Shown here: piece by piece, positions 36,977 to 46,570 of the stretch
How the letters are laid out: the number at the start of each line of letters is the position of its first letter
How positions within the stretch are numbered: position 1 is the stretch's first letter
From: Vibrio anguillarum
GTDB lineage: Bacteria; Pseudomonadota; Gammaproteobacteria; Enterobacterales; Vibrionaceae
Assembly: GCF_001989995.2 (NCBI RefSeq)
Contig: NZ_JAHGUP010000039.1
Coordinates: 1-64,000, forward strand
DNA: 64,000 bases
Reading direction: 5' to 3'
Position numbers and translations under genes: made by a program
Notes under the pieces: model-generated
The model's database searches: none
Told to the model about the DNA's origin: nothing
The model's input: the letters and a program-made list of their open reading frames with translations, nothing else

Positions 36977-37882
36977 ATGTTCTCAGGGATGTTATTTATT
37001 TTTGCCCCACTAATAGTGGGGTATCTATTTTCTATTGCCAATCAACAGTGGCTAGCAGCATTAAATAAAGCCACGTCTTGGTTAGTTTACGTCATTCTGT
37101 TTCTGATGGGTTTAAGCTTGGCAGCCCTCGATAACTTGGGCAGTAACCTACAGTTGATACTTAAATTTACCACCGTATTTTTCTTGATGATCGGTGCTTG
37201 CAACTTGTTGGTCTTGCCTTTTATTGACAAATTTCTACCCATAAAAACCGATGCGAACCATTCAAAACTGCCACTATCTAGCATGGCGTTAGAATCCGTA
37301 AAGCTGATTGTGGTTGTCGGTGGAGGATTGGCGCTTGGGGTTGTATTAGGATTCGATTTAAGTTGGGTGAGCACCGCCAGTGAATGGATCCTGTTCGTAT
37401 TACTTTTCTTTATTGGTATTCAGTTGAGAAATAGTGGTTTAACTCTACGACAAATTTTGCTCAATAAATACGGAATGGTCATCGCATTAGTCATTATATT
37501 GACCTCTTGGATTGGGGGGATCATTGCGGCCATGATTCTTGATATCCCAATTTATCGAGGACTAGCCATGGCTTCCGGTTTTGGATGGTATTCACTTGCC
37601 GGGATTTTAATGGGTGATGCTTTCGGCCCAGTCTATGGTGGTGCCTCTTTCATGATAGAGCTACTTAGAGAACTGGTTGCTTTAGTGATGATCCCCATGC
37701 TAATCCGAACCAAACCTTGCTCTGCCATCGGCTATGCTGGGGCAACCGCGATGGATTTCACCTTGCCCGTGATCCAGACAACTGGCGGGGTTCGTTGCGT
37801 ACCGATCGCAATTGTCAGTGGGTTTATTCTCAGCCTACTGGTGCCTATTCTTATGCTGTTCTTTGTATCACTTGCAGGCTAG
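36977..37882 (+). CDS. lysO: LysO family lysine exporter
   Basis: This 301-aa inner-membrane protein of the LysO (YbjE, DUF340) family has about 8 hydrophobic segments. E. coli LysO exports L-lysine. Conserved blocks are GFGWYSLAGILMGDAFGPVYGGASF and the C-terminal DFTLPVIQTTGGVRCVP. It starts 23 bp after the HDOD gene with an AGAGGATGAG ribosome site, so it may be co-transcribed with it. The gene symbol is by family. Confidence 0.9.
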   Translation: MFSGMLFIFAPLIVGYLFSIANQQWLAALNKATSWLVYVILFLMGLSLAALDNLGSNLQLILKFTTVFFLMIGACNLLVLPFIDKFLPIKTDANHSKLPLSSMALESVKLIVVVGGGLALGVVLGFDLSWVSTASEWILFVLLFFIGIQLRNSGLTLRQILLNKYGMVIALVIILTSWIGGIIAAMILDIPIYRGLAMASGFGWYSLAGILMGDAFGPVYGGASFMIELLRELVALVMIPMLIRTKPCSAIGYAGATAMDFTLPVIQTTGGVRCVPIAIVSGFILSLLVPILMLFFVSLAG

Positions 37883-37968
37883 ATCTCAGGAATCACTTTA
37901 GCCTTCATTTAAACTAACAATAGGGAGTAGAAAACTCCCATACAATAACAAAGCCCAAAGGAAGATTT

Positions 37969-38481
37969 ATGAAACGTGTCCTCATTGCCCTACTGCTCTC
38001 AACTTCAGCGAATGTTGCTCTCGCTGCTGATAACCAATGCTTATCCGAAAAATATGACGCTTATGTCGACGCGTCTCTCAATTGGTATAGTGATCTCGCA
38101 GACTTAACGACCGCGCAATATCCTGAACTTACTGAAGTCAGCCAATGGTTTCTGCAAGGACGCCAGCATCACTTTGAATTAAGCCGTGCGGCAGTCCACT
38201 ATTACCTAAGCAACGATCCTTCTAAAGTTGCCACCTCGCAACCTGTAGAAGCTTGGTTAAAACTAGAACAGCACGACATTAAAGTATTGGCCTCACGCAG
38301 TGATGATCTCGGCCACATTGCTAAAATCACCTATGAAGATCGCCAAGCAAAGCCTAACGAAAAAAACTATGAATTACGTTCAGCTTTAGCCGAATTGCTC
38401 AGTCATCCGAAGCAGATCGAAGCTGCGTTGAATAAATATAACGATGCCATCGCCTTGATCGAAAAGAAAGTCTGTAACTAG
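37969..38481 (+). CDS. Small secreted hypothetical protein
   Basis: I do not recognise the family. The 170-aa protein has a clear signal peptide (MKRVLIALLLSTSANVALAA) and a mature helical domain of about 150 residues. It has one Cys near each end (CLSEKYD and KKVCN), which could form a disulfide in the periplasm. AAAGGAAGATTT precedes the ATG. It follows the lysO-like gene after 86 bp, a gap that contains a short GGGAGT/ACTCCC stem. It is followed by a terminator. Confidence 0.75.
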   Translation: MKRVLIALLLSTSANVALAADNQCLSEKYDAYVDASLNWYSDLADLTTAQYPELTEVSQWFLQGRQHHFELSRAAVHYYLSNDPSKVATSQPVEAWLKLEQHDIKVLASRSDDLGHIAKITYEDRQAKPNEKNYELRSALAELLSHPKQIEAALNKYNDAIALIEKKVCN

Positions 38482-38507
38482 TCGCCGCCTCTACTCTAGC
38501 CGAATTA

Positions 38508-38535
38508 AGACGGGACAACTGTCCCGTTTTCGTTT
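38508..38535 (+). terminator. Terminator after the secreted hypothetical gene
   Basis: A 7-8 bp stem ACGGGAC/GTCCCGT with a short loop ends in TTTTCGTTT, 28 bp past the stop. Confidence 0.8.
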
Positions 38536-38580
38536 AGATTGTGCCGCTCGCATTCCATAAAATCAAAATAACGAAGCTGT

Positions 38581-40224
38581 ATGGTATCAGAACAAAAAAC
38601 TGCAAATGTGAGTTTCGAGAGCTTGTTACGGATCTTCACTGTGCCCGAAGGCCCCGATTCAACACTGACAAAAATAGACCAAGAGCTATCGCGCAATTTG
38701 AACCTCTTCTTGCGTGAACATATTGTCGCTGAAGAAAAACCACTCAAAGAGATCGAAAAAGATTTCTCTAATCCGCAAATTCCAGAGTCACCGGAGTTCG
38801 TTTCAGAACATACTCAGCATTTGTTGGATAATTTAGTCGCTCATTCAGTGCATACCTCGGCTCCTAGCTTTATTGGTCATATGACATCTGCACTGCCATA
38901 TTTCTTGATGCCGTTATCAAAGATCATGATTGCGCTGAATCAAAACTTAGTCAAAATTGAAACGTCAAAAGCGTTTACACCGCTAGAACGGCAGGTTTTG
39001 GGTATGTTGCATCGTTTGATCTATCAAAAAAACGACGCTTTTTACAGCCAATGGATGCATAGCGCTAATCATTCGCTCGGTGCATTTTGCTCTGGCGGAA
39101 CGATTGCCAATATCACGGCATTGTGGGTGGCTCGTAATAATGCTTTGAAAGCCGATGGTGATTTCCAAGGCGTCGAAAAAGAAGGGCTGTTTAAAGCCAT
39201 GCGTCATTATGGTTACCACGGGTTAGCCATTTTAGTGTCTGATCGTGGCCATTACTCTTTAAAGAAAGCCGCTGACGTATTGGGTATCGGCCAAGAAGGC
39301 TTGGTTTGTGTAAAAACCGACAATAACAACCGCTTATGCCCACAAGATTTGAAAGCCAAAATGGCACACCTAAAAAGCCAGAAAATTAAACCTTTTGCGG
39401 TTGTTGGCGTCGCCGGAACGACAGAAACGGGCAACATTGATCCCTTAAGAGATATCGCCAATATTTGCCAGCAAGAAGGTTGTCATTTTCACGTAGACGC
39501 CGCTTGGGGCGGTGCAACATTAATGTCGAATAATCACCGACACTTACTCAATGGTATTGAGTTGGCTGACTCCGTCACGATTGATGCACATAAACAGCTC
39601 TACATCCCTATGGGTGCAGGCATGGTACTATTCAAAAAGCCTGATGCTATGCATTCAATTGAGCACCATGCGCAGTATATTTTGCGGAAAGGTTCAAAAG
39701 ATCTAGGCAGCCATACGTTAGAAGGTTCTCGTTCAGGTATGGCCATGTTGGTGTACGCTAGCATGCACATAATTAGTCGCCCTGGCTACGAATTATTGAT
39801 TGACCAAAGCCTAGCTAAAGCTCGCTATTTCGCCGATCTAATTAAAGAACAAGACGATTTTGAGCTGATTTCTGAACCCGAACTGTGTCTTTTAACCTAT
39901 CGTTATATTCCTGCTTTTGTTCGCCAAGCACTGCAACAAGCCTTGCCCAATCAAAAAGCAGAACTGAACGAGTTGCTGAATGAAATCACCCAGTTTGTGC
40001 AGAAAAAACAAAGGGAAACGGGGCGTTCATTTGTCTCTCGAACCCGTTTAAACCCAGAACGCTGGGACAAGCTTGATACCATCGTATTCCGCGTGGTACT
40101 AGCCAACCCGCTAACGACACATGCTATCTTGCATTCGATATTAGATGAGCAACGACATATTGCCACGCTAGCCCCTAATTTGATGGCCAAAATTGAGCGG
40201 CTTGCTCAAAAAATCATCAACTAG
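38581..40224 (+). CDS. panP: Pyridoxal-dependent aspartate 1-decarboxylase PanP
   Basis: PanP is a group II PLP decarboxylase that makes beta-alanine from aspartate for pantothenate and CoA synthesis, replacing PanD in vibrios and relatives. The 547-aa chain has the PLP lysine in TIDAHKQLYIPMG, the HVDAAWGGATLMS cofactor segment and the GHMTSALPYFLMP start of the fold. It could be annotated as glutamate decarboxylase, but the overall length and C-terminal helical extension fit PanP. It stands alone 46 bp after a terminator, followed by hexR. Confidence 0.92.
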   Translation: MVSEQKTANVSFESLLRIFTVPEGPDSTLTKIDQELSRNLNLFLREHIVAEEKPLKEIEKDFSNPQIPESPEFVSEHTQHLLDNLVAHSVHTSAPSFIGHMTSALPYFLMPLSKIMIALNQNLVKIETSKAFTPLERQVLGMLHRLIYQKNDAFYSQWMHSANHSLGAFCSGGTIANITALWVARNNALKADGDFQGVEKEGLFKAMRHYGYHGLAILVSDRGHYSLKKAADVLGIGQEGLVCVKTDNNNRLCPQDLKAKMAHLKSQKIKPFAVVGVAGTTETGNIDPLRDIANICQQEGCHFHVDAAWGGATLMSNNHRHLLNGIELADSVTIDAHKQLYIPMGAGMVLFKKPDAMHSIEHHAQYILRKGSKDLGSHTLEGSRSGMAMLVYASMHIISRPGYELLIDQSLAKARYFADLIKEQDDFELISEPELCLLTYRYIPAFVRQALQQALPNQKAELNELLNEITQFVQKKQRETGRSFVSRTRLNPERWDKLDTIVFRVVLANPLTTHAILHSILDEQRHIATLAPNLMAKIERLAQKIIN

Positions 40225-40535
40225 AATCCCTATAAGTTACAGCGAATTGAAAATTTATTTCTTTTTGCTGTAACTAATACATCATTAATGAGCTAGAAAT
40301 TTCCATTAATCATCGATTTAAATCTAAATTCTGTAGTTTTCATGAAATTTTGTTTGAGGCTTGTCATGTTCTCATCAATTGTTAACTTGAATTGTTACGG
40401 AAATCTACATCCTAGGTTTATACTCATTGCATGGCGTTGGTTTAACTTACCTTTTTGGAAATGTGTTATTTCCAATCCCCCCAAAGGGCGACCGGGTAAA
40501 ACCAACGAGTTGTTCTCTTCGCCCGCGTGAACACT
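40225..40535. other. panP-hexR intergenic region
   Basis: This 311-bp gap should contain the hexR promoter. It is AT-rich. It holds a TGTA-N5-TACA inverted repeat at 40269-40281 and a TGTAGTTTT half-site at about 40332; neither makes a full HexR-type TGTAGTAAAACTACA palindrome. No terminator for panP is obvious. Confidence 0.35.
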
Positions 40536-41390
40536 ATGAATACATTAGAAAAAATTCAAAAAAATCTGGAAAACTTTAGCAAGTCGGAACGTAAAGTCGC
40601 CGAAGTAATTATGGCTTCGCCCCAAACCGCGATTCACTCAAGTATTGCGACGCTCGCCAAAATGGCCGATGTCAGTGAACCAACGGTAAACCGCTTTTGT
40701 CGACGACTCGACACCAAAGGCTTTCCCGACTTTAAGCTTCATTTAGCGCAAAGCCTTGCTAACGGAACTCCGTATGTAAACCGAAATGTTGAAGAAGATG
40801 ATGGCCCAGACGCCTACACCCATAAGATTTTCGAATCGACTATGGCGTGTTTGGATGTGGCTAAAAACAGCTTGGATCCAATGCAAATTAACCGTGCAGT
40901 TGACTTACTCACACAAGCAAAACGGATCTCTTTCTTCGGCTTAGGAGCCTCTTCTGCTGTAGCAAAAGATGCCCAAAACAAATTTATTCGCTTTAACATT
41001 CCGATCACTTGTTTTGAAGATATCGTGATGCAACGCATGAGTTGTATCAACTGTACCGATAATGACGTAATTGTTTTGATTTCGCATACAGGTCGTACTA
41101 AAAGCCAAGTGGAAATCGCCAATCTTGCGCGCGAAAATGGTGCGACTGTCATTGCGATTACGGCAAAAGATTCACCGCTGGACAAAGCAAGCTCTTTGTC
41201 GATCTCTCTTGACGTACCTGAAGATACTGACGTCTATATGCCCATGGCAAGCCGTGTGGTGCAAATGACGGTAATTGATGTACTGGCTACTGGGTTCACC
41301 CTGCGCCGTGGCTCTGGTTTTCGTGAAAATCTTAAACGCGTCAAGGATGTACTAAAAGACTCGCGCTACGATAAGCTGTCACAGTTCTAA
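40536..41390 (+). CDS. hexR: HexR, RpiR-type regulator of central carbon metabolism
   Basis: HexR represses glycolytic and Entner-Doudoroff genes and activates gluconeogenic ones; it senses KDPG. The 284-aa chain has an N-terminal HTH (ADVSEPTVNRFCRRLDTKGF, near 46-65) and a C-terminal SIS sugar-phosphate domain (GLGASSAVAKDA and LISHTGRTKSQ). I chose the ATG at 40536 because MNTLEKIQ matches the known HexR N-terminus; a GTG nine bases upstream is also open. A strong terminator follows. Confidence 0.95.
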   Translation: MNTLEKIQKNLENFSKSERKVAEVIMASPQTAIHSSIATLAKMADVSEPTVNRFCRRLDTKGFPDFKLHLAQSLANGTPYVNRNVEEDDGPDAYTHKIFESTMACLDVAKNSLDPMQINRAVDLLTQAKRISFFGLGASSAVAKDAQNKFIRFNIPITCFEDIVMQRMSCINCTDNDVIVLISHTGRTKSQVEIANLARENGATVIAITAKDSPLDKASSLSISLDVPEDTDVYMPMASRVVQMTVIDVLATGFTLRRGSGFRENLKRVKDVLKDSRYDKLSQF

Positions 41391-41417
41391 GATAATCGCG
41401 ATCCTAAAATAATCGTT

Positions 41418-41447
41418 AGAACGGAGCTCAATTGCTCCGTTTTTTAT
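41418..41447 (+). terminator. hexR terminator
   Basis: An 8-bp stem AACGGAGC/GCTCCGTT with a 6-nt loop is followed by a T run. It touches the stop codon of the convergent dehydrogenase gene. Confidence 0.88.
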
Positions 41448-42688
41448 CAACTTTGCTTACTACTTTCAGGCGCGACGGGATCATGCCTAACTTCTACCTG
41501 ATTGGATGAATTCGGTTGCCACTCCTCACACTCACCTTGGCACTCGCAAACTTGATTTAATATATGGATTAACCTTTCTTGTGTTAAAGGCAAAGGGTTA
41601 CCTTTAATCGCGACCGACTTTAAAGCATCTAACGCCACGCGCTCAAACGACGTATTGCACACACCAAACTGGTTGAGTTTAGGCAGTTGCAACTTATCTA
41701 ACATCATTTTCACCCACAGCACGCCATCTTCAACGTGAACATTTGTTCTGCCAGTCACGATTTGAGCGATTTTTTTATAACGTATAAGTACATCATTTCG
41801 CCCTGCTTTTTGCGCTGCTCGAATGTTTTCTCGCATAACATGAGGGGCCAAACGCGCCGTGATCACGCTGTGTGGAGCATCAAGTTTCCCTCCCAATGCC
41901 GATGCCAAGCCATGTGCCGCGCCAAGTTTTGCATTGGTAATCGCCATTCCTCCAAGCATTGCTGCAAAAGAGAGATCCGCTCGCGCTTTATGATCATCTT
42001 TTCGGCACGCTGGCAATATAGAACGACTGAGTTTGCGCAGCCCCTCTTCACACACCATATCGGTGAGTGGATTGGGTTCACCACACACATAGGCTTCCAT
42101 TAAATGCGTAAAAGCATCCATTGCGCCTCTGCCAGATGTGTAACTGTCGGTACCATAGGTCAACGTGGGGTCAACAATCGCAACATCTGCCAGCATATCT
42201 GGGCTGCGCAAGCTTACTTTTACTTTGTCTTGTCCCGATTTCAAGACGGCATTACGCGTGACTTCGGATCCCGTACTGGCGGTGGTTGGAATAGCAATAA
42301 ATGGCAGCGGTTTTGTCTTTAACGGCACATTTCGGCCAACCACTTCCACATAATCATAAACGTTACCTTGGTTAGGAATGATTGCCGCGAGTGCCTTGCC
42401 CATATCAATCACACTACCGCCACCAATAGCAACGACCATGTCCGGTTGAAAACGTCGGCCTAAAATGGCCGTTTCCTCCACCATGGTAATATTAGGTTCA
42501 CCAACAATAGCTACATGCTGATAGCGCATATTCTGCATTTTCAGGTATTGAACAATAGGGGAAGCTCGTTGTTGTTCTTTTCCCGAAACCAGCAGTACGC
42601 TATAACCATATTGGTTAAGAACAGAAAGTGAATTCAATAACGCTCCTTCTCCAAAAATGATCCGCGTCGCCGTCATAAATTGGAACAT
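41447..42688 (-). CDS. Iron-containing alcohol dehydrogenase family protein
   Basis: This 413-aa oxidoreductase belongs to the group III metal-dependent alcohol dehydrogenases. The NAD-binding GGGSVIDMGKA (about 91-101), TTASTGSEVT, and metal-ligand blocks GAMDAFTHLMEAYV, GAAHGLASALGG and DAPHSVITARL are intact, so it should be active. The substrate cannot be told. The C-terminal tail is unusual: a C-x-C-x3-C cluster (CECQGEC) is followed by a polar tail of about 25 residues that ordinary members lack. It lies convergent with hexR and divergent from grxA. Confidence 0.88.
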   Translation of the reverse strand: MFQFMTATRIIFGEGALLNSLSVLNQYGYSVLLVSGKEQQRASPIVQYLKMQNMRYQHVAIVGEPNITMVEETAILGRRFQPDMVVAIGGGSVIDMGKALAAIIPNQGNVYDYVEVVGRNVPLKTKPLPFIAIPTTASTGSEVTRNAVLKSGQDKVKVSLRSPDMLADVAIVDPTLTYGTDSYTSGRGAMDAFTHLMEAYVCGEPNPLTDMVCEEGLRKLSRSILPACRKDDHKARADLSFAAMLGGMAITNAKLGAAHGLASALGGKLDAPHSVITARLAPHVMRENIRAAQKAGRNDVLIRYKKIAQIVTGRTNVHVEDGVLWVKMMLDKLQLPKLNQFGVCNTSFERVALDALKSVAIKGNPLPLTQERLIHILNQVCECQGECEEWQPNSSNQVEVRHDPVAPESSKQS

Positions 42689-42982
42689 GAATAACTCCCT
42701 TTTCTCTCATCTAGATTAGCTCTGTTTAGAGTGCACCTATCGTTAAAAAAATTTTTTGATGCAGTGCAATGTGGAGCAAATAACCACATAAAAAACACAA
42801 GTTTATGCGGCATGTCACAGCCAAGCCATTGTTGAACTATTCCCAACACCATCGAGAGGTAAGCTTGCTTTGATTATGAAATAAACAATAGCTTTTACCT
42901 ATTGAAGCAACTGGTGATTGCCACTTTATTTCCGACCTTGAATCGGGCATAGTTGCACGCAACAAGAATTAAGGAGAAAGTT

Positions 42983-43249
42983 ATGTTCGTTGTTATTTTT
43001 GGCCGCCCGGGTTGCCCTTACTGTGTTCGCGCAAAAGAACACGCTGAAACATTGAAATTAAAACGCGATGATTTTAACTACCGTTATGTTGATATTCACG
43101 CTGAAGGTATCAGCAAAGCTGATCTAGAAAAGACCGTGGGTAAACCAGTTGAGACTGTTCCACAAATCTTTATCGATCAAGAGCACATCGGTGGCTGCAC
43201 TGATTTTGAAGCTTATGCGAAAGAGCATTTAGGCTTATTCGACGAATAA
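42983..43249 (+). CDS. grxA: Glutaredoxin 1
   Basis: GrxA is a glutathione-dependent thiol reductase that reduces ribonucleotide reductase and other proteins. The dithiol CPYC active site is at residues 11-14, TVP-type cis-Pro in VETVPQIF, and GGCTDFEAY binds glutathione. The chosen ATG at 42983 has a strong AAGGAGAAAGTT; the upstream ten codons are discarded. The length is 88 aa, near E. coli GrxA at 85. An extra Cys in GGCTD replaces Tyr in E. coli. Confidence 0.96.
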   Translation: MFVVIFGRPGCPYCVRAKEHAETLKLKRDDFNYRYVDIHAEGISKADLEKTVGKPVETVPQIFIDQEHIGGCTDFEAYAKEHLGLFDE

Positions 43250-43261
43250 TGCCAAGAAATA

Positions 43262-43292
43262 TAAAAACCCGCTAATAATCAGCGGGTTTTTG
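43262..43292 (+). terminator. grxA terminator
   Basis: A 10-bp stem AAAACCCGCT/AGCGGGTTTT with an 8-nt loop ends in a T run just after grxA. Confidence 0.9.
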
Positions 43293-43432
43293 CCCTGTAC
43301 AGTTAGATAGTCCTTTCTCAAATTAAGTCAGTGAAATGTCAATTGTCACAAATTTCACTTATCTTTTTGCAATATTAAGATACAATTCCCACACTTTACC
43401 TACCCCACTTGGCACACATAACGAGTTGAGCC

Positions 43433-45115
43433 GTGAATATCGACGTCGTACTTTTGCTTGATCAGAACCCTATTCTTCTTATTTTTGTTGTCTTAGCGAT
43501 TGGCCTTGGTTTTGGCAAAATTCGTTTTGGTAGCTTACAACTGGGCAACTCTATTGGGGTGTTAATTACATCACTCATCATGGGGCACCTTGGTTTTTCC
43601 TTCAATGCTGAAGCCTTAACCATAGGTTTCATGCTGTTCATCTATTGTGTCGGCATTGAAGCTGGCCCTAACTTTTTTGGCATATTTTTCCGTGATGGAA
43701 AACACTATCTCATCTTAAGTTTAGTGGTGCTTATTACCGCCACTTGGATTACCTATTTTGGCAGTTATTATCTAGGCCTCGATTTTGGCTTAGCTGCTGG
43801 TATGATGGCAGGCGCATTAACCTCCACCCCCGTATTAGTAGGCGCACAAGATGCGTTAAACTCCGGGCTAGCCACCATTCCAAGAAATATGGATTTATCC
43901 CTTATTTTGGATAACGTTTCGGTCGGTTATGCGATGGCTTATTTAATTGGTCTTATCAGCATGATCATGTTTGCTAAATTGCTGCCTAAGTTGCAAAAAC
44001 AAAACCTCTCAGATTCTGCTCAGCAGATTGCTCAAGAACGTGGGCTTGGGGGGAGTGGTCAGCGCAAAGTCTATTTACCTATCATCCGTGCCTATCGGGT
44101 CGGCCAAGAGCTGATCAACTGGATTGATGGACGTAATTTACGTGAGCTTGGTATTTATCGCCAGACTGGTTGCTATATTGAGCGTATCCGACGTAATGGT
44201 ATTCTTGCCCATCCTGACGGTGATGCCATCTTGCAAGAAGGGGACGAAATTGCATTGGTCGGCTTCCCTGACAGTCATGCAAGGCTAGACCCTAGCTTTC
44301 GAAATGGTAAAGAGGTGTTTGATCGCAACCTACTGGATTTACGCATTTCTGAAGAGGAAATCGTCGTAAAAAGTGACAGTATTGCCGGTAAACGCCTATC
44401 GGATCTCAATTTATCCGAATATGGTTGTTTTCTGAACCGAGTAATACGCGCACAAATTGAAATGCCGATGGACTTAGACATTGTGCTTGCCAAAGGCGAT
44501 GTGCTGCAAGTTAGTGGTGAAAAAAGCCGTGTTCAAGGCTTGGCCGATAAAATCGGTTTCATCTCTATCCATAGCCAAATGGCCGATTTGCTCGCTTTTT
44601 GTAGCTTCTTTATTCTCGGCATTTTGTTTGGTTTGATCACCATGACCTTTGGACAAGTCTCCTTCGGTTTAGGCAACGCGGTTGGGCTACTGCTTTCTGG
44701 CATTATGCTTGGTTTTTTACGAGCCAACCACCCCACTTTCGGCTATGTACCGCAAGGGGCATTAAATATGGTGAAAGACCTAGGTTTGATGTTCTTTATG
44801 GTAGGCATTGGCTTAAGTGCTGGCGGAAAAATGTTCCAGCACCTCTCAGAGGTGGGCGTACAAGTGATCGGCCTTGCATTTTTAGTCAGCGTGGTGCCAG
44901 TCGTCTTTGCCTATTTGGTTGGTGCGTACATTTTGAAAATGAACCGCGCGCTTCTATTTGGTGCGATTATCGGTGCACGAACCTGCGCACCAGCGATGGA
45001 TATCGTTAACGACTACGCAAAATCGACCATTCCCGCATTGGGTTATGCTGGCACCTACGCTATCGCCAATATACTGATGACACTGACAGGAACTATTTTA
45101 ATTTTACTCAGCTAA
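43433..45115 (+). CDS. ybjL: Putative transporter YbjL (AspT/YidE family)
   Basis: This 560-aa inner-membrane protein is a member of the aspartate:alanine exchanger family. It has two membrane halves of about five helices each (about 1-190 and 385-560), separated by two RCK/TrkA-C domains (about 205-370) that probably bind a ligand. Typical motifs are [16 protein letters not shown] and [18 protein letters not shown], with repeated acidic/polar loops. It starts at a GTG; the ribosome site is weak. The substrate is unknown. grxA lies upstream, as also near ybjL in E. coli. Confidence 0.9.
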   Translation: MNIDVVLLLDQNPILLIFVVLAIGLGFGKIRFGSLQLGNSIGVLITSLIMGHLGFSFNAEALTIGFMLFIYCVGIEAGPNFFGIFFRDGKHYLILSLVVLITATWITYFGSYYLGLDFGLAAGMMAGALTSTPVLVGAQDALNSGLATIPRNMDLSLILDNVSVGYAMAYLIGLISMIMFAKLLPKLQKQNLSDSAQQIAQERGLGGSGQRKVYLPIIRAYRVGQELINWIDGRNLRELGIYRQTGCYIERIRRNGILAHPDGDAILQEGDEIALVGFPDSHARLDPSFRNGKEVFDRNLLDLRISEEEIVVKSDSIAGKRLSDLNLSEYGCFLNRVIRAQIEMPMDLDIVLAKGDVLQVSGEKSRVQGLADKIGFISIHSQMADLLAFCSFFILGILFGLITMTFGQVSFGLGNAVGLLLSGIMLGFLRANHPTFGYVPQGALNMVKDLGLMFFMVGIGLSAGGKMFQHLSEVGVQVIGLAFLVSVVPVVFAYLVGAYILKMNRALLFGAIIGARTCAPAMDIVNDYAKSTIPALGYAGTYAIANILMTLTGTILILLS

Positions 45116-45136
45116 ACCTAATAATCCTCAGTGCTA

Positions 45137-45169
45137 CTCGCCAAAGTCACATGTGTGGCTTTTGGCGAG
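45137..45169 (+). other. Stem-loop after ybjL
   Basis: A 9-bp perfect stem CTCGCCAAA/TTTGGCGAG encloses a 15-nt loop that itself contains the palindrome CACATGTG. No T run follows on either strand, so it is not a classical intrinsic terminator. It may protect the ybjL mRNA end. Confidence 0.6.
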
Positions 45170-45281
45170 CCATCGCCCCTCTAATTACTTCGCTTTTATC
45201 TCAATGTTTTCCGCTTTATCGACTCAGAACTGCATCTTTTCTCCTGAATTCAACTCACCACTGCTTAATTTTTCAAACAAA

Positions 45282-45297
45282 AGGCAATCGTTTGCTT
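45282..45297. promoter_or_regulatory. PurR-like operator before purC
   Basis: AGGCAATCGTTTGCTT matches the PurR consensus ACGCAAACGTTTGCGT at 13 of 16 positions. It lies a few bases upstream of the -35 of the purC promoter. PurR control of purC is well established in enteric bacteria. Confidence 0.75.
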
Positions 45298-45302
45298 TTT
45301 AT

Positions 45303-45331
45303 CTGGCAGCAGAAAATAGTTCTGGTATGAT
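45303..45331 (+). promoter_or_regulatory. purC promoter
   Basis: CTGGCA (45303-45308) and TATGAT (45326-45331) are spaced 17 bp apart, with an upstream TGG giving an extended -10. This fits a sigma-70 promoter for purC. Confidence 0.6.
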
Positions 45332-45416
45332 GCGCACAGTTTATCGATATCCTTACTAGCGTTGAGCTAAGCGATATCTTCTCTGTATGACGTTTGAAAA
45401 AGATAGGAATGTCTAA

Positions 45417-46520
45417 ATGAGCCTTGCTGATCAAATCCTTGCCGTCAATGACGACCTCCCAATTCGCACCCACCAACCTGTTCATAGCGGCAAAGTTCGC
45501 TCTGTTTATTGGCTAACTCCAGAAGATAGCCAGCGTTTGATCAAAGAAAAAGGTTACAACATTGCTCCTGATGCACCTTTAGCCATTATGGTAATCAGTG
45601 ACCGTATTTCCGCTTTTGATTGTATCTGGCATGCCGAAGGTGGCATCAAAGGTGTACCAGGTAAGGGCGCGGCATTAAACGCGATTTCAAACCACTGGTT
45701 TAAGCTATTTCAAGAGAGCGGGTTAGCCGATAGCCATATTTTAGATATTCCCCATCCTTTTGTATGGATTGTGCAAAAAGCCAAGCCAATCAAAATTGAA
45801 GCGATTTGTCGCCAGTATATTACTGGTTCAATGTGGCGTGCTTACGAAAAAGGTGAACGAGATTTTTGTGGTATTCAATTACCAGAAAGCTTGCAGAAAG
45901 ATAAAAAACTGCCCGAACTGCTCATTACACCATCAACCAAAGGCATCTTAAAAGGCATTCCCGGCGTTCCAGAAGCCGATGATGTCAATATCTCACGTCA
46001 TAATATTGAAGAGAATTTTGCCGCTTTTAACTTCAGTCGTGTCGAAGATATTGCCTTGTACGAAAAGCTATTAAAAGAAGGCTTCGGCGTCATTAGCCAT
46101 GCACTCTGCCAAGTAGAGCAAATTTTCGTCGATACCAAGTTTGAGTTTGGTTATGTCACCGATGCCAACGGCGTTGAGAAACTCATTTATATGGATGAAG
46201 TGGGTACGCCGGACTCTTCTCGCATCTGGGACAGCGCTGCCTATCAGCAAGGACGTATTGTGGAAAATTCGAAAGAGGGTTTTCGTCAATTCTTGCTCAA
46301 CTACTTCCCTGACCCAGATATTTTACTCAACAAAGAACGGATGGTTGAGCGAGAAGCGCTTGCACGTGATAATGCGCTGCCTTTGGCTGCATTAATGGAT
46401 ATTTCCAACACCTATCTTGCGATTGCAGAGAAAATTGTTGGCCAACCGATCGTATTAAGCCAAAACCCAAAGCAAGAGATCATTACGATCCTGCGTTCTC
46501 AATATGGCTTGATTGACTAG
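45417..46520 (+). CDS. purC: Phosphoribosylaminoimidazole-succinocarboxamide synthase (long form)
   Basis: PurC joins CAIR and aspartate to SAICAR, the substrate that PurB then cleaves. The fold and motifs are those of SAICAR synthase: [11 protein letters not shown] near the start, [23 protein letters not shown] and [14 protein letters not shown]. At 367 aa it is much longer than E. coli PurC (237 aa), as in other vibrios and closer in length to the eukaryotic single-domain type. AAAGATAGGAATGTCTAA precedes the ATG. A PurR-like box and promoter lie upstream; a terminator follows. Confidence 0.96.
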   Translation: MSLADQILAVNDDLPIRTHQPVHSGKVRSVYWLTPEDSQRLIKEKGYNIAPDAPLAIMVISDRISAFDCIWHAEGGIKGVPGKGAALNAISNHWFKLFQESGLADSHILDIPHPFVWIVQKAKPIKIEAICRQYITGSMWRAYEKGERDFCGIQLPESLQKDKKLPELLITPSTKGILKGIPGVPEADDVNISRHNIEENFAAFNFSRVEDIALYEKLLKEGFGVISHALCQVEQIFVDTKFEFGYVTDANGVEKLIYMDEVGTPDSSRIWDSAAYQQGRIVENSKEGFRQFLLNYFPDPDILLNKERMVEREALARDNALPLAALMDISNTYLAIAEKIVGQPIVLSQNPKQEIITILRSQYGLID

Positions 46521-46528
46521 CACTCAAC

Positions 46529-46566
46529 AATAACGGGGCATTAAATATGCCCCGTTATCTGTTTAT
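46529..46566 (+). terminator. purC terminator
   Basis: A 12-bp perfect stem ATAACGGGGCAT/ATGCCCCGTTAT with a TAAAT loop lies 9 bp past the purC stop. The following T content is weak (CTGTTTAT), but the stem is strong. Confidence 0.8.
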
Positions 46567-46570
46567 ACCC

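Larger units (their letters stand above)
45116..45416. other. ybjL-purC intergenic region
   Basis: This 301-bp gap has a long stem-loop at 45137-45169 close to the ybjL stop, then a PurR-like box at 45282-45297, an extended -10 promoter at 45303-45331, and a leader of about 80 bases before purC. No other frame is convincing. Confidence 0.6.

Noticed and set aside
40269..40281. TGTA-N5-TACA repeat as a HexR autoregulation site
   Set aside because: It is shorter than the 15-bp HexR palindrome and lacks its central A/T pattern; kept only as a note in the region entry.
45153..45359. Open frame of 68 codons before purC
   Set aside because: It spans the stem-loop, PurR-like box and promoter of purC and has no ribosome site.
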